Positions 8,616 through 18,804 are shown, counted from the first letter of the stretch. The stretch is 52,805 nucleotides of DNA from Chitinophagales bacterium (GCA_013297745.1 JAAFIM010000021.1:1-52805); one strand, 5' to 3'. The notes: generated by a model from the letters alone, not told the origin. Translations and numbers: made by a program.

Positions 8616-11510
8616 CTATTTTTCGTTGGGCATATAAATTTCCATAGGGGGGCAAGTACAAACCAAATTTTTGTCCCCATAAGCGCCATCAATTCTCCCC
8701 ACAGTAGCCCAAAACTTGCGCTCGCGTACAAAATCCAACGGGAAAGCTGCTTTTTGGCGGCTATAAGTTTTAGCCCATTCATTGGAAGTGATTTGGGCTT
8801 GGGTGTGCGGTGCATTACAAAGCACATTATCGTGTGCGTCATATTCGCCCCTTGCCACCTCGTCAATTTCTTGTCTAATTTGCAATAAAGCATCGCAAAA
8901 TCTATCCAACTCCGCTTTATCTTCTGACTCTGTGGGTTCTATCATAATCGTACCCGCCACAGGGAAAGAAAGCGTTGGCGCGTGAAAACCATAATCCATT
9001 AACCTTTTGGCAACATCTTCAGCAGACGCTACCTCTTTGAATGGGCGCAAATCCAATATCAACTCGTGCGCAGCGCGTCCTTTTTCACCCACATAAAGCA
9101 CTTTATAATCATTTTCCAAACGCGCTTTGATATAATTAGCGTTCAAAATAGCATATTCTGTAGAGGCTTTGCAACCTTCAGCACCCAGCATTTTGATATA
9201 ACCGTAAGAAATCAACAGAATACTCGCCGAACCCCAAGGCGCAGCCGATACGGCAGAAATGCCCTGTTCGCCGCCCACCTTAGCAAAATGATGACTTGGC
9301 AAAAATGGTTTCAAACTATCATTTACACAAATAGGTCCCATACCAGGACCACCCCCGCCGTGGGGAATAGCGAAAGTTTTGTGCAAGTTCAAATGACAAA
9401 CGTCAGCCCCAATAGCTCCTGGCGAGGTTAAACCTACTTGTGCGTTCATATTCGCCCCATCCATATACACTTTGCCCCCATGTTGATGAATTAACGCGCA
9501 AATATCTTTTATCGCTGTTTCAAAAACACCGTGAGTGGAGGGATAGGTAACCATCAAACAGGACAAATTTGCTGAATACTGCTCCGCCTTAGCTTTCAAA
9601 TCTGCAAAATCTATATTGCCTTGTTCGTCACAAGCCACTACCACTACTTGCATACCAGCCATAACTGCTGAAGCTGGATTAGTGCCGTGCGCAGATGAGG
9701 GGATTAAAGCGATATTTCTATGCAAATCTCCATTTGCGTGGTGGTAAGCACGTATAACCAATAGACCCGCGTATTCGCCCTGTGCGCCAGAATTGGATTG
9801 CAACGAACAAGCCGTAAAACCTGTAGCCGAGCAAAGATATTGTTCCAACTCGGTGAAAATTTGCTGATAGCCTTCAATTTGGTTGTGTGGTGCAAATGGA
9901 TGTATATTGGCAAATTCTGGCCAAGATACGGGTATCATCTCGCTGGCTGCGTTCAACTTCATCGTGCAAGAACCCAACGAAATCATAGAATGTACTAATG
10001 ATAAGTCTTTGTTTTCCAACCGTTTGATATAACGCATCATTTGGCTTTCTGAATGATAAGCACTAAATACTTCGTGGGTCAAAAATTCGCTTTTGCGCTG
10101 CAAATCAGCTGGCAATTGCAAACAATTCAATTGATGGGCAACCTTCAAGTCTGTAGCTGTTTGTACTTTTGCCTGTTTTAAGCTTGCAAATAAATTGATA
10201 ATTTCAGCCACATCCTCCAAAGTCATCGCTTCATTCAAAGCAATTTGTACTATATGCGGATAAGGATAATAAAAATTAATTTGAGCTGCTTCTGCTGCCG
10301 TTTTCAACAACTCTACTTGGGTTTTGTCTCCCAAATCTACAGTCAAAGTATCAAAATAATAGGTATTGAGTTGTGCCAATCCAATTTTTTTCAACTCTCT
10401 ATCCACAATTTGCGCGTAAGCGTGTATACGGCTGGCTATATTTTTTATCCCTGTTTGCCCGTGATAAACTGCATACATACTCGCCATTACCGCCAAAAGT
10501 GCTTGCGCTGTGCAAATGTTGGAGGTTGCTTTATCTCGGCGAATGTGTTGCTCGCGCGTCTGCAAAGCCATCCGCAAAGCACGGTTGCCGTGGCTATCCA
10601 CTGATACCCCAATTATCCGCCCTGGTATTTGTCTTTTATAATCTTCTTTGGTAGAAAAGAAAGCAGCGTGAGGACCACCAAATCCCATAGGCACGCCAAA
10701 ACGTTGGCTATTGCCCACCACCGCATCAGCTCCCCATTCGCCCGGAGGGGTTAATAAAGCCAAACTCATCAAATCGGCTGCTACTATCACATATAAACCC
10801 GCTGCTTTGGCATCAGCTGCTACTTTGGCCAAATCTTTCACACTGCCATCAGCTGCTGGATACTGCAAAACGATAGCAAAACCGTGCTGGTTGTACACAA
10901 ATTGTTCTTCATCTGCTATCACCAACTCTATCCCCAAAGGCTGCGCGCGGGTTTGCAACACATCAATAGTTTGGGGCAAGACCTGCTTAGAAACTAATAT
11001 CTGGTTGTATTGATTGCCTTTTTTATTCTTTAAGCTGTAAAACATAGCCATAGCTTCAGCCGCCGCTGTGCCTTCGTCCAATAAAGAAGCGTTTGCTATA
11101 GGCAAACCGGTCAAATCGCTGACTACAGTTTGATAATTTAATAAAGCCTCTAATCTACCTTGAGCAATTTCCGCTTGGTAGGGCGTATATTGAGTGTACC
11201 AACCTGGGTTTTGGAACACATTTCTAAGTATAACGCTTGGGGTAATCGTAGGCGCATAACCCAAACCAATGTAGTTTTTGAAAACTCGATTTTTCTCCGC
11301 TATAGTTTTCAACCCACGCAAATACTCAAACTCCGATTGCGCTGCTGGCATATCCAAAGGCTGACGGCTGCGTATAGCTTCGGGTACGGTTTGATTTATC
11401 AACTCCTCAAGGCTAGTAACGCCAATTTTAGACAACATTGCGGTTTGGTCGGCATCAGCCACACCAATATGACGCGCCGCAAAATGGTCAGTCAATTCTA
11501 AAGGTAGCAT
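8616..11510 (-). CDS. gcvP: Glycine dehydrogenase (aminomethyl-transferring), P protein
   Basis: This is the pyridoxal-phosphate P protein of the glycine cleavage system. It decarboxylates glycine and passes the aminomethyl group to the lipoyl H protein in the cytosol. At 964 residues it has the normal length of the fused (alpha-beta) form. The PLP lysine is K711 in [19 protein letters not shown], the family signature including the glycine-rich loop. The N-terminal half begins with the typical HIG near residue 14 and includes [14 protein letters not shown]. The gcvT and gcvH genes are not in the window, as is common in Bacteroidota, where the system is scattered. A -7 box 52 bases upstream and a terminator downstream suggest a single-gene transcript. 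No riboswitch was seen in the short leader. Confidence 0.98.
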   Translation of the reverse strand: MLPLELTDHFAARHIGVADADQTAMLSKIGVTSLEELINQTVPEAIRSRQPLDMPAAQSEFEYLRGLKTIAEKNRVFKNYIGLGYAPTITPSVILRNVFQNPGWYTQYTPYQAEIAQGRLEALLNYQTVVSDLTGLPIANASLLDEGTAAAEAMAMFYSLKNKKGNQYNQILVSKQVLPQTIDVLQTRAQPLGIELVIADEEQFVYNQHGFAIVLQYPAADGSVKDLAKVAADAKAAGLYVIVAADLMSLALLTPPGEWGADAVVGNSQRFGVPMGFGGPHAAFFSTKEDYKRQIPGRIIGVSVDSHGNRALRMALQTREQHIRRDKATSNICTAQALLAVMASMYAVYHGQTGIKNIASRIHAYAQIVDRELKKIGLAQLNTYYFDTLTVDLGDKTQVELLKTAAEAAQINFYYPYPHIVQIALNEAMTLEDVAEIINLFASLKQAKVQTATDLKVAHQLNCLQLPADLQRKSEFLTHEVFSAYHSESQMMRYIKRLENKDLSLVHSMISLGSCTMKLNAASEMIPVSWPEFANIHPFAPHNQIEGYQQIFTELEQYLCSATGFTACSLQSNSGAQGEYAGLLVIRAYHHANGDLHRNIALIPSSAHGTNPASAVMAGMQVVVVACDEQGNIDFADLKAKAEQYSANLSCLMVTYPSTHGVFETAIKDICALIHQHGGKVYMDGANMNAQVGLTSPGAIGADVCHLNLHKTFAIPHGGGGPGMGPICVNDSLKPFLPSHHFAKVGGEQGISAVSAAPWGSASILLISYGYIKMLGAEGCKASTEYAILNANYIKARLENDYKVLYVGEKGRAAHELILDLRPFKEVASAEDVAKRLMDYGFHAPTLSFPVAGTIMIEPTESEDKAELDRFCDALLQIRQEIDEVARGEYDAHDNVLCNAPHTQAQITSNEWAKTYSRQKAAFPLDFVRERKFWATVGRIDGAYGDKNLVCTCPPMEIYMPNEK

Positions 11511-11561
11511 ATTTTTTTTGTCTATTTTATAAAAAAGCTATAAAAATAATTTTTTCGGGCG

Positions 11562-11569
11562 CAAAGATA
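11562..11569 (-). promoter_or_regulatory. Bacteroidota -7 box (TATCTTTG) for gcvP
   Basis: TATCTTTG on the minus strand fits TAnnTTTG and lies 51 bases before the gcvP start codon. No convincing -33 box is present. Confidence 0.5.
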
Positions 11570-11671
11570 CAAACTTTAAAATAATTTATTGCTTTGAACT
11601 CAAATAAAACAGCCTTTTTTTTCTTTTGTTTTTATATTTTGTATTTTATTTAGCTATTTATTTTTACAAAA

Positions 11672-11709
11672 ATAAAAAAACCAACCCTTGAGTTATCTCA
11701 AAAGTTGGC
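11672..11709 (-). terminator. Terminator of the 11722-12483 gene
   Basis: CCAAC/GTTGG and an inner TTGAG/CTCAA pair around TTAT. On the minus strand a T run follows. It sits 12 bases after the stop. Confidence 0.75.
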
Positions 11710-11721
11710 TTCTATCAAAAT

Positions 11722-12483
11722 TTAACGCCTAAATTTTTTAATTGACCTTTGAATAGCGAAGTAATCAAATGAAAGATAAATTTCTTCTTCATTTGCGCTA
11801 ACAATTTCTTCTTCTTGGCACTGGCTGAGTAATGTGTCGCGCTTGACGCAGTATAAATCATAAATTTTTAGATGACTGTGGTGCGGGAAAGTGTATGTTA
11901 TACTTTCAAAATAAGGCTTCCATTCATTGCAGCAGTTGGTTATTGCCGTATCTGTTTTTAGCATTTCCAAATACTCTTTTCTTCCAAACATTTTCACCCC
12001 CCTTTCTTTTAAGGGAGACAGCAGTTCAAGTTTGTGGTCTTTTAGCGTATCCTCTCCGCAAGGCAGATGAGAAAGAAATACTTTTTGAGAATTATCTACA
12101 AAGTTAGCACGGTCTTTTCTCCGAGAATCCCTAGACTTTGTCAAATATTGGAACTCAGAATCCTTAAAGTTAAGCCACATTACAAATGTTGCATTCCACC
12201 TTCGATGTAAAAAATTACGAGTGTAGCTCCGCAAATCATTTGCTACCTTGTAGGTTAAGTAAGGTAAAAAACACCCCGCCTTGTATAGGCAATTAAAAGG
12301 ATAATATGCCCCCTTGTGGGTGAAGGTGCAACTAAAATAAGCAATCTTGACCTCTCTTTCCGTTTTTATGCCATTTCTCGAGAATTCGCACTCATATACA
12401 GGTTCTTTTGTGTACCAATAATAGCCAGCTCCCCCAGCCAAGACCAAAGCAAGTGTAATCACAAAAATAATTTTTTTTACCAT
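11722..12483 (-). CDS. Hypothetical membrane-anchored protein, Cys-rich
   Basis: I do not recognise this 253-residue protein. Residues 3-23 form one hydrophobic segment after MVKK, so it is a membrane-anchored or exported protein with most of its mass outside the cytoplasm. It contains about nine cysteines, including CCNEW, and no repeat or catalytic motif that I can name. The stretch LSPLKERGVKMFG is encoded at about 11995-12020 by a sequence that looks like the dispersed element of this genome (see findings). It has its own -7 box and terminator and is flanked by gcvP and the divergent aminopeptidase gene, so context gives no function. Confidence 0.7.
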   Translation of the reverse strand: MVKKIIFVITLALVLAGGAGYYWYTKEPVYECEFSRNGIKTEREVKIAYFSCTFTHKGAYYPFNCLYKAGCFLPYLTYKVANDLRSYTRNFLHRRWNATFVMWLNFKDSEFQYLTKSRDSRRKDRANFVDNSQKVFLSHLPCGEDTLKDHKLELLSPLKERGVKMFGRKEYLEMLKTDTAITNCCNEWKPYFESITYTFPHHSHLKIYDLYCVKRDTLLSQCQEEEIVSANEEEIYLSFDYFAIQRSIKKFRR

Positions 12484-12518
12484 TTTTTTGTACCTGATAT
12501 TAAATAAGTTTTCAAACG

Positions 12519-12526
12519 CAAAGATA
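12519..12526 (-). promoter_or_regulatory. Bacteroidota -7 box (TATCTTTG) for the 11722-12483 gene
   Basis: TATCTTTG on the minus strand lies 35 bases before the start codon. No clear -33 box. Confidence 0.5.
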
Positions 12527-12629
12527 TAAAAAAGAAACGATTTTGTCTTTTGTTTTTGTAATTAAGCTAATTTTTTTCCTCAAAAAGCAAATTTTATTCA
12601 CTCTATTATACCCAACTACAAATTTTTAC

Positions 12630-12637
12630 TAACTTTG
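12630..12637 (+). promoter_or_regulatory. Bacteroidota -7 box (TAACTTTG) for leucyl aminopeptidase
   Basis: TAACTTTG matches TAnnTTTG and lies 72 bases before the start codon at 12710. No clear -33 box. Confidence 0.5.
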
Positions 12638-12709
12638 CCCCCGTTTTAGCTATGCTTTAAACATATTATTTGCATTTTATAACATTTTTATAATAACAAT
12701 TTTGCATTT

Positions 12710-14152
12710 ATGCGCACTAAGTTGCAATCTGTAGCCACGGCTGCACAAGACCATTTAATCATTTTGTCTGACCGCCTTAATTGGGAATGGGCTAGCGAAT
12801 TTTTTAACGATGCTGATATTGACTTTTTGAAAAAAGCAGCCGATGACCGCAGCAATTTTATCTCTACTGTCAAAGACGGACGTTTGGTTATCGTAGAATT
12901 TCTACCCAATCGCCCCAAAGCCAACCTTTCTACCCTCAAAGAAATGGTGCGTCGCGATGCTGCCAAACGCGTAACCACTTTGCGCGAGGCCAGAGTGGGA
13001 ACGGTTACTATCATCAACCGCGCTGCCGACAATTTTACCTATCAATACGCTGAAGGTTTGGTTTTAGCCAATTATCAGTTTTTGAAATTCTTCGCCAATA
13101 CCAGCAAAAGGGATAAAACCAGCTTGCACACAGTTTCTGTATTAGAAGCCTCTTTATCTGCTGCGGAGTTGGATAAATTAAATATCATAATAGACTCTGT
13201 TTGTACAGCGCGCGACTGGGTAAATGAACCACTTTCTCATTTCAACGCCGAAATTATGTCCAATTCTTTCGCCAGCTTTATGCAAAATAGCCCCGTTAAG
13301 GTCGATATTTTACACAAATCGGAGATTGAAGCGCTTAAAATGGGTGGTTTGTTGGGTGTAAATAAAGGTAGTGCCAATCCGCCCACTTTCACTATAGCTG
13401 AGTACAAACCCGCCAACGCCAAAAACAGCCAGCCTATAGTTTTAGTTGGCAAAGGTTTGACTTACGACACGGGCGGCTACAGTATCAAACCCACCCCCGA
13501 CTCTATGGACCACATGAAATGCGATATGGCGGGTGCTGCAGTCGTTATGGCTACTATCAAAGCCGCAGCTGACAACAACCTACCTTTGCATATTGTGGCT
13601 TTAGTTCCAGCTACTGACAATATGATTGATGCAACCGCTATAGTTCCAGGGGATATTTTGACCATTTCCGATGGCACAACTGTAGAAGTATTGAACACAG
13701 ACGCTGAAGGGCGTTTAGCACTTGCTGACGCTTTGCATTATGCCAAACGTTTCAACCCCGCTTTGGTTATCGATTTTGCCACATTGACGGGCGCAGCCGC
13801 AAGAGCTGTAGGGCAAGTGGGTTGTGTGATGTTTAGCAACGCCGACCGACAAGTTACCAACGATATTTTGAACAGTGGTTATGAAGTGTATGAGCGCGCA
13901 GCCGAATTTTTGCTTTGGGATGAGTACTTAGAAATGACCAAATCGGAAATCGCCGACCTCAGAAACACAGCAGGACCGTTAGCGGGCGCGCATACAGCAG
14001 CTAAATTCTTAGAATTTTTCACCAACTATCCTTGGATGCACTTTGATATAGCCGCTACCGCTTTCTTCGCCAAAGAAGATGGTTATTGGGTAAAAGGGGG
14101 CACAGGCTGGGGCGTTCGTTTCTTGTACCATTTCTTAGAAAATTATAAATAG
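12710..14152 (+). CDS. pepA: Leucyl aminopeptidase, M17 family
   Basis: This 480-residue cytosolic di-metal aminopeptidase removes N-terminal residues from peptides and belongs to the hexameric M17 family. The C-terminal catalytic domain has the full set of expected residues: K248 in VGKG, D253 in TYDTGG, K260 in SIKP, the Asp of KCDMAGAA, then D331, E333 and R335 in NTDAEGRLALADAL. The N-terminal domain (about 1-180) is divergent, as usual in the family. The start at 12710 is the first ATG after the -7 box and gives a full N-terminal domain. A strong terminator follows, so it is monocistronic. The family is certain; the pepA symbol is by homology only. Confidence 0.95.
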   Translation: MRTKLQSVATAAQDHLIILSDRLNWEWASEFFNDADIDFLKKAADDRSNFISTVKDGRLVIVEFLPNRPKANLSTLKEMVRRDAAKRVTTLREARVGTVTIINRAADNFTYQYAEGLVLANYQFLKFFANTSKRDKTSLHTVSVLEASLSAAELDKLNIIIDSVCTARDWVNEPLSHFNAEIMSNSFASFMQNSPVKVDILHKSEIEALKMGGLLGVNKGSANPPTFTIAEYKPANAKNSQPIVLVGKGLTYDTGGYSIKPTPDSMDHMKCDMAGAAVVMATIKAAADNNLPLHIVALVPATDNMIDATAIVPGDILTISDGTTVEVLNTDAEGRLALADALHYAKRFNPALVIDFATLTGAAARAVGQVGCVMFSNADRQVTNDILNSGYEVYERAAEFLLWDEYLEMTKSEIADLRNTAGPLAGAHTAAKFLEFFTNYPWMHFDIAATAFFAKEDGYWVKGGTGWGVRFLYHFLENYK

Positions 14153-14166
14153 CTAATTTCTATCAT

Positions 14167-14208
14167 AAAAAAATCCCAACTCTCGCTTAGAAAGTTGGGA
14201 TTTTTTTT
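14167..14208 (+). terminator. Terminator of leucyl aminopeptidase
   Basis: AATCCCAACT and AGTTGGGATT form a stem around CTCGCTTAGA (with extra A-T pairs at the base), followed by eight T. It starts 14 bases after the stop. The 266 bases from here to 14474 hold no gene that I can support. Confidence 0.88.
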
Positions 14209-14474
14209 ATAAACAGTTCGCCATAAAATTAGCACAATAATCTTTTATCAACAATCTAACCGAGTGAAAATGGGCTAAAATTTTTCTACAGCTATTGCCT
14301 GTACAAAGTACCAATACATTTTTTTTCATATTCTGCATATTTATACCAGCAACCAAATCAAATTGATAAGGGTAAATTTAGGGTCAAAGCCCCAAATAAG
14401 CTGTAAAATGGTGATAGAAAGGCTAATAATTAGCGGCTTTTTGTACTTTTGGATAAATTGTGGTATGCGCATAT

Positions 14475-14951
14475 TTAACAACAACCCCCACTTTTATCGC
14501 AGCAGTTGGATTGAGCTACCAAGTCTAAAAGATTTATTCGCGGTTTTACCTGTCCAACCGCGCAAGCATCTTGTGCTAAACAATTGGTTTGTTTGGATAC
14601 GAGTTGGAACACTTTGGCGGTGCTGTCATAATCCAAATTGTATTTGCCTATGGTTTCGCCCTGATATTCTACCTCAATTTCCAAATCTTCTATACCCAAT
14701 TTAGTTTGGGCAAGGTTGATGATATTAATCAACTTTTGCGGTTTTAATCTGTGTTCGGTATCGTTGGCGTTCCATAATTGGAAATTGGCAACTTTTTCCA
14801 TCCGCTCTACTCCCCCGCAGTCAATAAAATGTTTGCTAACCAATCCCACCTCTGTAACGTGGAAATGTTCGGGTACAAATTGCCCGTTAGGTAGCTGAAA
14901 ATTAACCCCTTCCAAAGTAGAAAGATGCGTTTTAATCTCTTCTATAGTCAT
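14475..14951 (-). CDS. DUF6428 family protein with Cys-rich tail
   Basis: The 158-residue soluble protein resembles the DUF6428 family of Bacteroidota, which has the conserved start NFQLPNG, then FVPEHFHVTEVG, FIDCGG, LQLW and LEIEVEYQGETIGKY. Function is not established. The C-terminus ends in CCDKSGGCC, which with CLAQDAC could bind a soft metal or metalloid. Family members are often found with arsenic genes, but none is present here. Instead its start lies 21 bases after the stop of the cystathionine enzyme gene on the same strand, so the two are probably co-transcribed. Family assignment rests on pattern memory. Confidence 0.75.
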   Translation of the reverse strand: MTIEEIKTHLSTLEGVNFQLPNGQFVPEHFHVTEVGLVSKHFIDCGGVERMEKVANFQLWNANDTEHRLKPQKLINIINLAQTKLGIEDLEIEVEYQGETIGKYNLDYDSTAKVFQLVSKQTNCLAQDACAVGQVKPRINLLDLVAQSNCCDKSGGCC

Positions 14952-14972
14952 TTTAGAAAAAAATTTGAAAGG

Positions 14973-16118
14973 TTATAAACTATCCAAAGCCTGTTTCAAG
15001 TCGGCTATCAAATCCTCCACATCTTCCACCCCCACACTCAAGCGAAGGAAAGAGTCGGTAATTCCGTTTTTATGCCTTTGTTCTTTGGGGATGGACGCGT
15101 GGGTCATCGTCGCTGGGTGTCCGATTAAAGATTCTACCCCGCCCAAAGACTCGGCACAGGTAAAATACTCCACTTTGCGCAACACTTGATTAGCTGCTTC
15201 AAAAGTATCCGTTTTCAAACTAAAAGAAACCATCGCGCCAAACATACGCATTTGTTTTTTGGCTATTTCGTGCCCTTTGTGGGACTTAAACGCGGGATAA
15301 TAAACCTTATCTATTTTGTCGTGGGTCAACAAAAATTCGGCTACCTTTTCGGCATTTTCGCAAGCACGCTGTACGCGCAAGTGCAAGGTCTTAATCCCGC
15401 GCAATACTAGAAAACAATCTTGCGGGGCGGGCACAGCACCTACGGCGTTTTGCAAAAAATATAACTCATCGGCTATAGCCTTATCTTTTACCACAATAGC
15501 CCCGTGAATTACGTCCGAGTGTCCGTTCAAGTACTTGGTAGCTGAATGTAAAACGATGTCCGCGCCCAAATCCAAAGGCGTTTGTAAATAAGGGGAAGCA
15601 AAAGTATTATCTACACAGGTTTTAATCCCTTTGGCGCGGGCTATATCGCAAATAGCGGCTATATCCACTATGTTCAAAGTGGGATTAGTGGGGGTTTCTA
15701 CCCAAATCAATTTAGTATTTTCGCTGATAGCTTGGCTCACGTTCTCCAAATTGGTCATATCTACAAACTTAGCCTTGATGCCGAAGCGTCCAAACACTCT
15801 GACGAATTGGCGATACGTGCCGCCGTACAAGTCATCCGAAGCGATTATTTCGTCCCCAGAAGACAACATTTGCACAACCGCTGAAGTAGCAGCCAAGCCG
15901 CTAGAAAAACAGATGCCATAATTTCCGTTTTCCAACGCCGCCAAGTTGTTTTGCAACACGTTTCGGGTTGGGTTTTGAGTGCGCGCATATTCAAACCCCT
16001 TATGATTGCCCGCTCCGTCTTGAGCATAAGTAGAGGTTTGATAAATCGGGGTCATTACCGCCCCCGTGCTAGGGTCTGGCGATACGCCCGCGTGAATTGT
16101 TTTGGTTGCAAATTTCAT
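14973..16118 (-). CDS. Cystathionine gamma-synthase / gamma-lyase family PLP enzyme
   Basis: This 381-residue cytosolic enzyme belongs to the Cys/Met metabolism PLP family (fold type I). It either makes cystathionine from an activated homoserine and cysteine, or cleaves cystathionine to cysteine. K195 in SATKYLNGHSDV binds PLP. Also visible are the N-terminal TKTIHAG, the substrate-binding YARTQNPTR, the phosphate-binding SSGLAA, DNTFASPYLQ and the late SLGGVESL ... MTHASIP. Synthase and lyase cannot be told apart from these motifs. It is upstream in a likely two-gene operon with the DUF6428 gene. No methionine riboswitch was seen upstream. Confidence 0.93.
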   Translation of the reverse strand: MKFATKTIHAGVSPDPSTGAVMTPIYQTSTYAQDGAGNHKGFEYARTQNPTRNVLQNNLAALENGNYGICFSSGLAATSAVVQMLSSGDEIIASDDLYGGTYRQFVRVFGRFGIKAKFVDMTNLENVSQAISENTKLIWVETPTNPTLNIVDIAAICDIARAKGIKTCVDNTFASPYLQTPLDLGADIVLHSATKYLNGHSDVIHGAIVVKDKAIADELYFLQNAVGAVPAPQDCFLVLRGIKTLHLRVQRACENAEKVAEFLLTHDKIDKVYYPAFKSHKGHEIAKKQMRMFGAMVSFSLKTDTFEAANQVLRKVEYFTCAESLGGVESLIGHPATMTHASIPKEQRHKNGITDSFLRLSVGVEDVEDLIADLKQALDSL

Positions 16119-16306
16119 TGTAATCCGTATTTTGTTTTAAAAGTATAAAACCCGCTTTGACCACGCAAAGATGGTTATTTTTTGATTATAAAAAATTATT
16201 TTTGTTAATAAATCGCTGCCGTTGCAGCTATAAGATAAAAACGTGCTAACCGCTTTTTTATATTTAAAGGAGTTAGCGCATTTTTATTTATTGGATATTT
16301 AATAAA

Positions 16307-16456
16307 AAAAACACAACGTGCGCTTAATAGCGTGGGGTTTCATACCCCACGCACAAAACGAAATAAAAAAAGGCTGTATTTTTTATTTTTTTTATAAAAT
16401 TTTTATTCCCGCGTGGGGTATGAAACCCCACGCTATTAAGCGCACGTTGTGTTTTT
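16307..16456. repeat. 46-nt perfect inverted repeat with nested palindromes
   Basis: Bases 16307-16352 are the exact reverse complement of 16411-16456, with 58 AT-rich bases between. Each arm also holds its own 9-bp palindrome (GCGTGGGGT and ACCCCACGC around five bases). A-runs and T-runs border the element. It lies in the 399-base gap between the antiporter stop (16518) and the start of the cystathionine gene (16118). On the minus strand it ends in a long T run and could terminate the antiporter transcript. A second, weaker hairpin (GCTAAC/GTTAGC, about 16230-16285) is between it and the next gene. Nothing else was recognised in the gap. Confidence 0.9.
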
Positions 16457-16517
16457 GCTGCTTTTTTCGACTAATTAAACTTTACTCAATGTCTTTTTGT
16501 ATCCAATATCAAAATTT

Positions 16518-18659
16518 CTACCCATCCACCTTTTTGCCCAACAGCATCAACGCCCCCCACATCAATAAAATTCCCAACGCGAAATTCACAACGAAAGGAA
16601 TTGCAAAGGCAGTAGCCGCGTATCCTACCCCTATGCTGATAATTCCCACCAAAAAAGCGTATGGCATCTGCGTATTGACGTGGTCTATGTGTCGGCAACT
16701 GCTCGCCAACGAGCTTAAAATAGTGGTATCGGATATAGGGCTGCAATGGTCGCCAAAAACCGAAGCGGATAAGACCGTAGCAATCACGTTGTACAGTATA
16801 GGCATAGTGTCGGCTTGTGAAAGCCCAGCGTTTTGGCATATAGTCCAAGTCAAAGGGATAGCAATCGGGTACAATATAGCCATAGTACTCCAACTTGAGC
16901 CCGTAGAAAAGGCGATTGCACCCGCCAACACAAAAATTAAGGCTGGCAACCAGTACGGACTGACCGAATCGCCTAAAGCAGAGGTTAAAAATTCGGCTGT
17001 GTATAGCTCTTTGGTAGTGGCTGCCAACGCCCACGCCATTATTAATATCAATAACGCAGGCAACATAGTTTTAAATCCGCCCACCATAGTCTCCAACGCG
17101 GGTTGCAAGCCTTGAATACGCTGTACGACGGTCAAAAATATGGTCAAAGTAACCGCCGACAAAGATGCCCACAACAAAGCTGAATAAGAATCGGCATTTC
17201 CTACCAAAATTCCCAACTTCCGCACCACGCCCACGTCTTGAGCGTTGCTTTCTAACAAAGGAATTTTTTCCCAAATCAAGCCCCAACTGTTGCCGTCCAA
17301 CGCTACCGATTTTTCTATCAACTTGGTATAACAGGCGGACATCCCCGTATCCAACAAACCCAACATAGTACCAAACACTACCACCGCCACAGGCAAAAAA
17401 CCGTTTATCCAACGGCGCGGCGCACCCGCCACAGGTTCTAATTCTTTCAAATCCGCGCTGGCGTGGTTGTCTTCGTTATCGTCTGCGGCAAAAACCGCCC
17501 CCGTCGTACGCGCTCTTATCTCGGCTTTATACATAGCCCCAAAATCTCTACCCGTTCCGATAATTAACAGCATAAAAACTATGGTAAAAAATGAGTAAAA
17601 CGCGTAAGAAAGTGAGCTTAAAAACACCGAATAAGCCCCTTGCGGGTTTTCTATCCCTTCCAACAAAGGTAAAGCATCGCTGATATAACCCAATTCTGCC
17701 CCTATCCACGTGGTAATAAAAGCGATTGCAGCTACAGGGGCAGAGGTACTATCCACCACATAAGCTAATTTTTCCCGCGATATTTTGTGCTTGTCGCATA
17801 ATGGGCGCATTGTATTCCCAACTATCAAACTATTGGCGTAATCATCAAAGAAAATGGCTATACCTAACAACCACGTTACAAACTGGGTGGACTTTGGACC
17901 TTTTGCGAGTGGCGACAACTTATCCACTATGCCAGACATTCCCCCATTCCTTGAGATTAGCGCGACCAGCCCCCCTATCAAAATTGAAAATATAATCACC
18001 CCCAAATGACTAGGGTTGGTCATACTTTGTAATATATAAGTGTCTAATGTTCTGAAAAAAGATTTTAAAAAATCATACGGGTTTAACGGCATACCGCTTA
18101 TAATCCAAACCCCTGAAAATATACCGACGAACAAAGACAGCACCACTTCGCGAAAAATAAGGGCTAAAAATATCGCCACTAAAGGCGGTATAATAGAAAG
18201 CCATAACGGTATGGGGGTAACTTCTACCCCTTTGCCAATTTTAGCCTGTTTTAAGTGTATCAACTGGGTATTTTTAGCCTTATTTTTGCCCTGTTTATAC
18301 TCGGTTTGTACAGTAAATAATTTGCCCGTGAAATCAGTTTTAACCTCAAACGATGCTTTATTATCTTTAAACTTTAAATAATGCTCTTCTCCGTTGATTT
18401 TTATCTTGCCGTAATAGTCCGCAGTTTTGGCGTTTTGGGCAGTAGCGGTAAAACTTAACCCGTTAAGTCCAGCCACTATCTCCATTTTTTCTATAAAAAC
18501 AGTATCCAGAATTTTTTCAACCTGTACTATATTAATTATAGGAGTATCCAAACCCGCAGGGGTTAAACTATCTTTATTGATAAGCGTATCCGCAGCATTT
18601 TGGGCAAACGTAGCCCCCCAACTGCACAAAAAAACAATCGCTAATAAAATTTTTTGCAT
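16518..18659 (-). CDS. NhaC-family Na+/H+ antiporter with N-terminal periplasmic extension
   Basis: The 713-residue inner-membrane protein carries the NhaC-type antiporter core: about a dozen hydrophobic segments from residue 150 on, with FFDDYANSLIVGNTMRPL, ISREKLAYVVDSTSAP and AFSTGSSWSTMAILYP. It would exchange sodium (or an organic substrate, as in malate-lactate relatives) for protons. Residues 1-19 look like a cleavable signal peptide, and about 20-150 form a soluble domain (KIKINGEEHYLKFKDN, then FEVKTDFTGKLF) that may be an Ig-like fold on the periplasmic side. This makes it roughly 200 residues longer than plain NhaC proteins. It is monocistronic by spacing. The transported ion is inferred from family membership only. 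Confidence 0.9.
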   Translation of the reverse strand: MQKILLAIVFLCSWGATFAQNAADTLINKDSLTPAGLDTPIINIVQVEKILDTVFIEKMEIVAGLNGLSFTATAQNAKTADYYGKIKINGEEHYLKFKDNKASFEVKTDFTGKLFTVQTEYKQGKNKAKNTQLIHLKQAKIGKGVEVTPIPLWLSIIPPLVAIFLALIFREVVLSLFVGIFSGVWIISGMPLNPYDFLKSFFRTLDTYILQSMTNPSHLGVIIFSILIGGLVALISRNGGMSGIVDKLSPLAKGPKSTQFVTWLLGIAIFFDDYANSLIVGNTMRPLCDKHKISREKLAYVVDSTSAPVAAIAFITTWIGAELGYISDALPLLEGIENPQGAYSVFLSSLSYAFYSFFTIVFMLLIIGTGRDFGAMYKAEIRARTTGAVFAADDNEDNHASADLKELEPVAGAPRRWINGFLPVAVVVFGTMLGLLDTGMSACYTKLIEKSVALDGNSWGLIWEKIPLLESNAQDVGVVRKLGILVGNADSYSALLWASLSAVTLTIFLTVVQRIQGLQPALETMVGGFKTMLPALLILIMAWALAATTKELYTAEFLTSALGDSVSPYWLPALIFVLAGAIAFSTGSSWSTMAILYPIAIPLTWTICQNAGLSQADTMPILYNVIATVLSASVFGDHCSPISDTTILSSLASSCRHIDHVNTQMPYAFLVGIISIGVGYAATAFAIPFVVNFALGILLMWGALMLLGKKVDG

Positions 18660-18804
18660 AAAAAAGCTGTTGTTGTATTGTAATTTAATAATTTTGAAAA
18701 GTTTTTTGGCTAAATAATAGCCTTTTTATAAAAAATACAAATTGAAAAAGTAATTATTCAAACAAAATTACTATTTTAAAAAGATAAAAACGGGGTAAAA
18801 AAAT

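Noticed and set aside
16318-17115. 265-residue ORF antisense to the NhaC gene
   Set aside because: Shadow of the antiporter and of the inverted repeat; no family match in its sequence.
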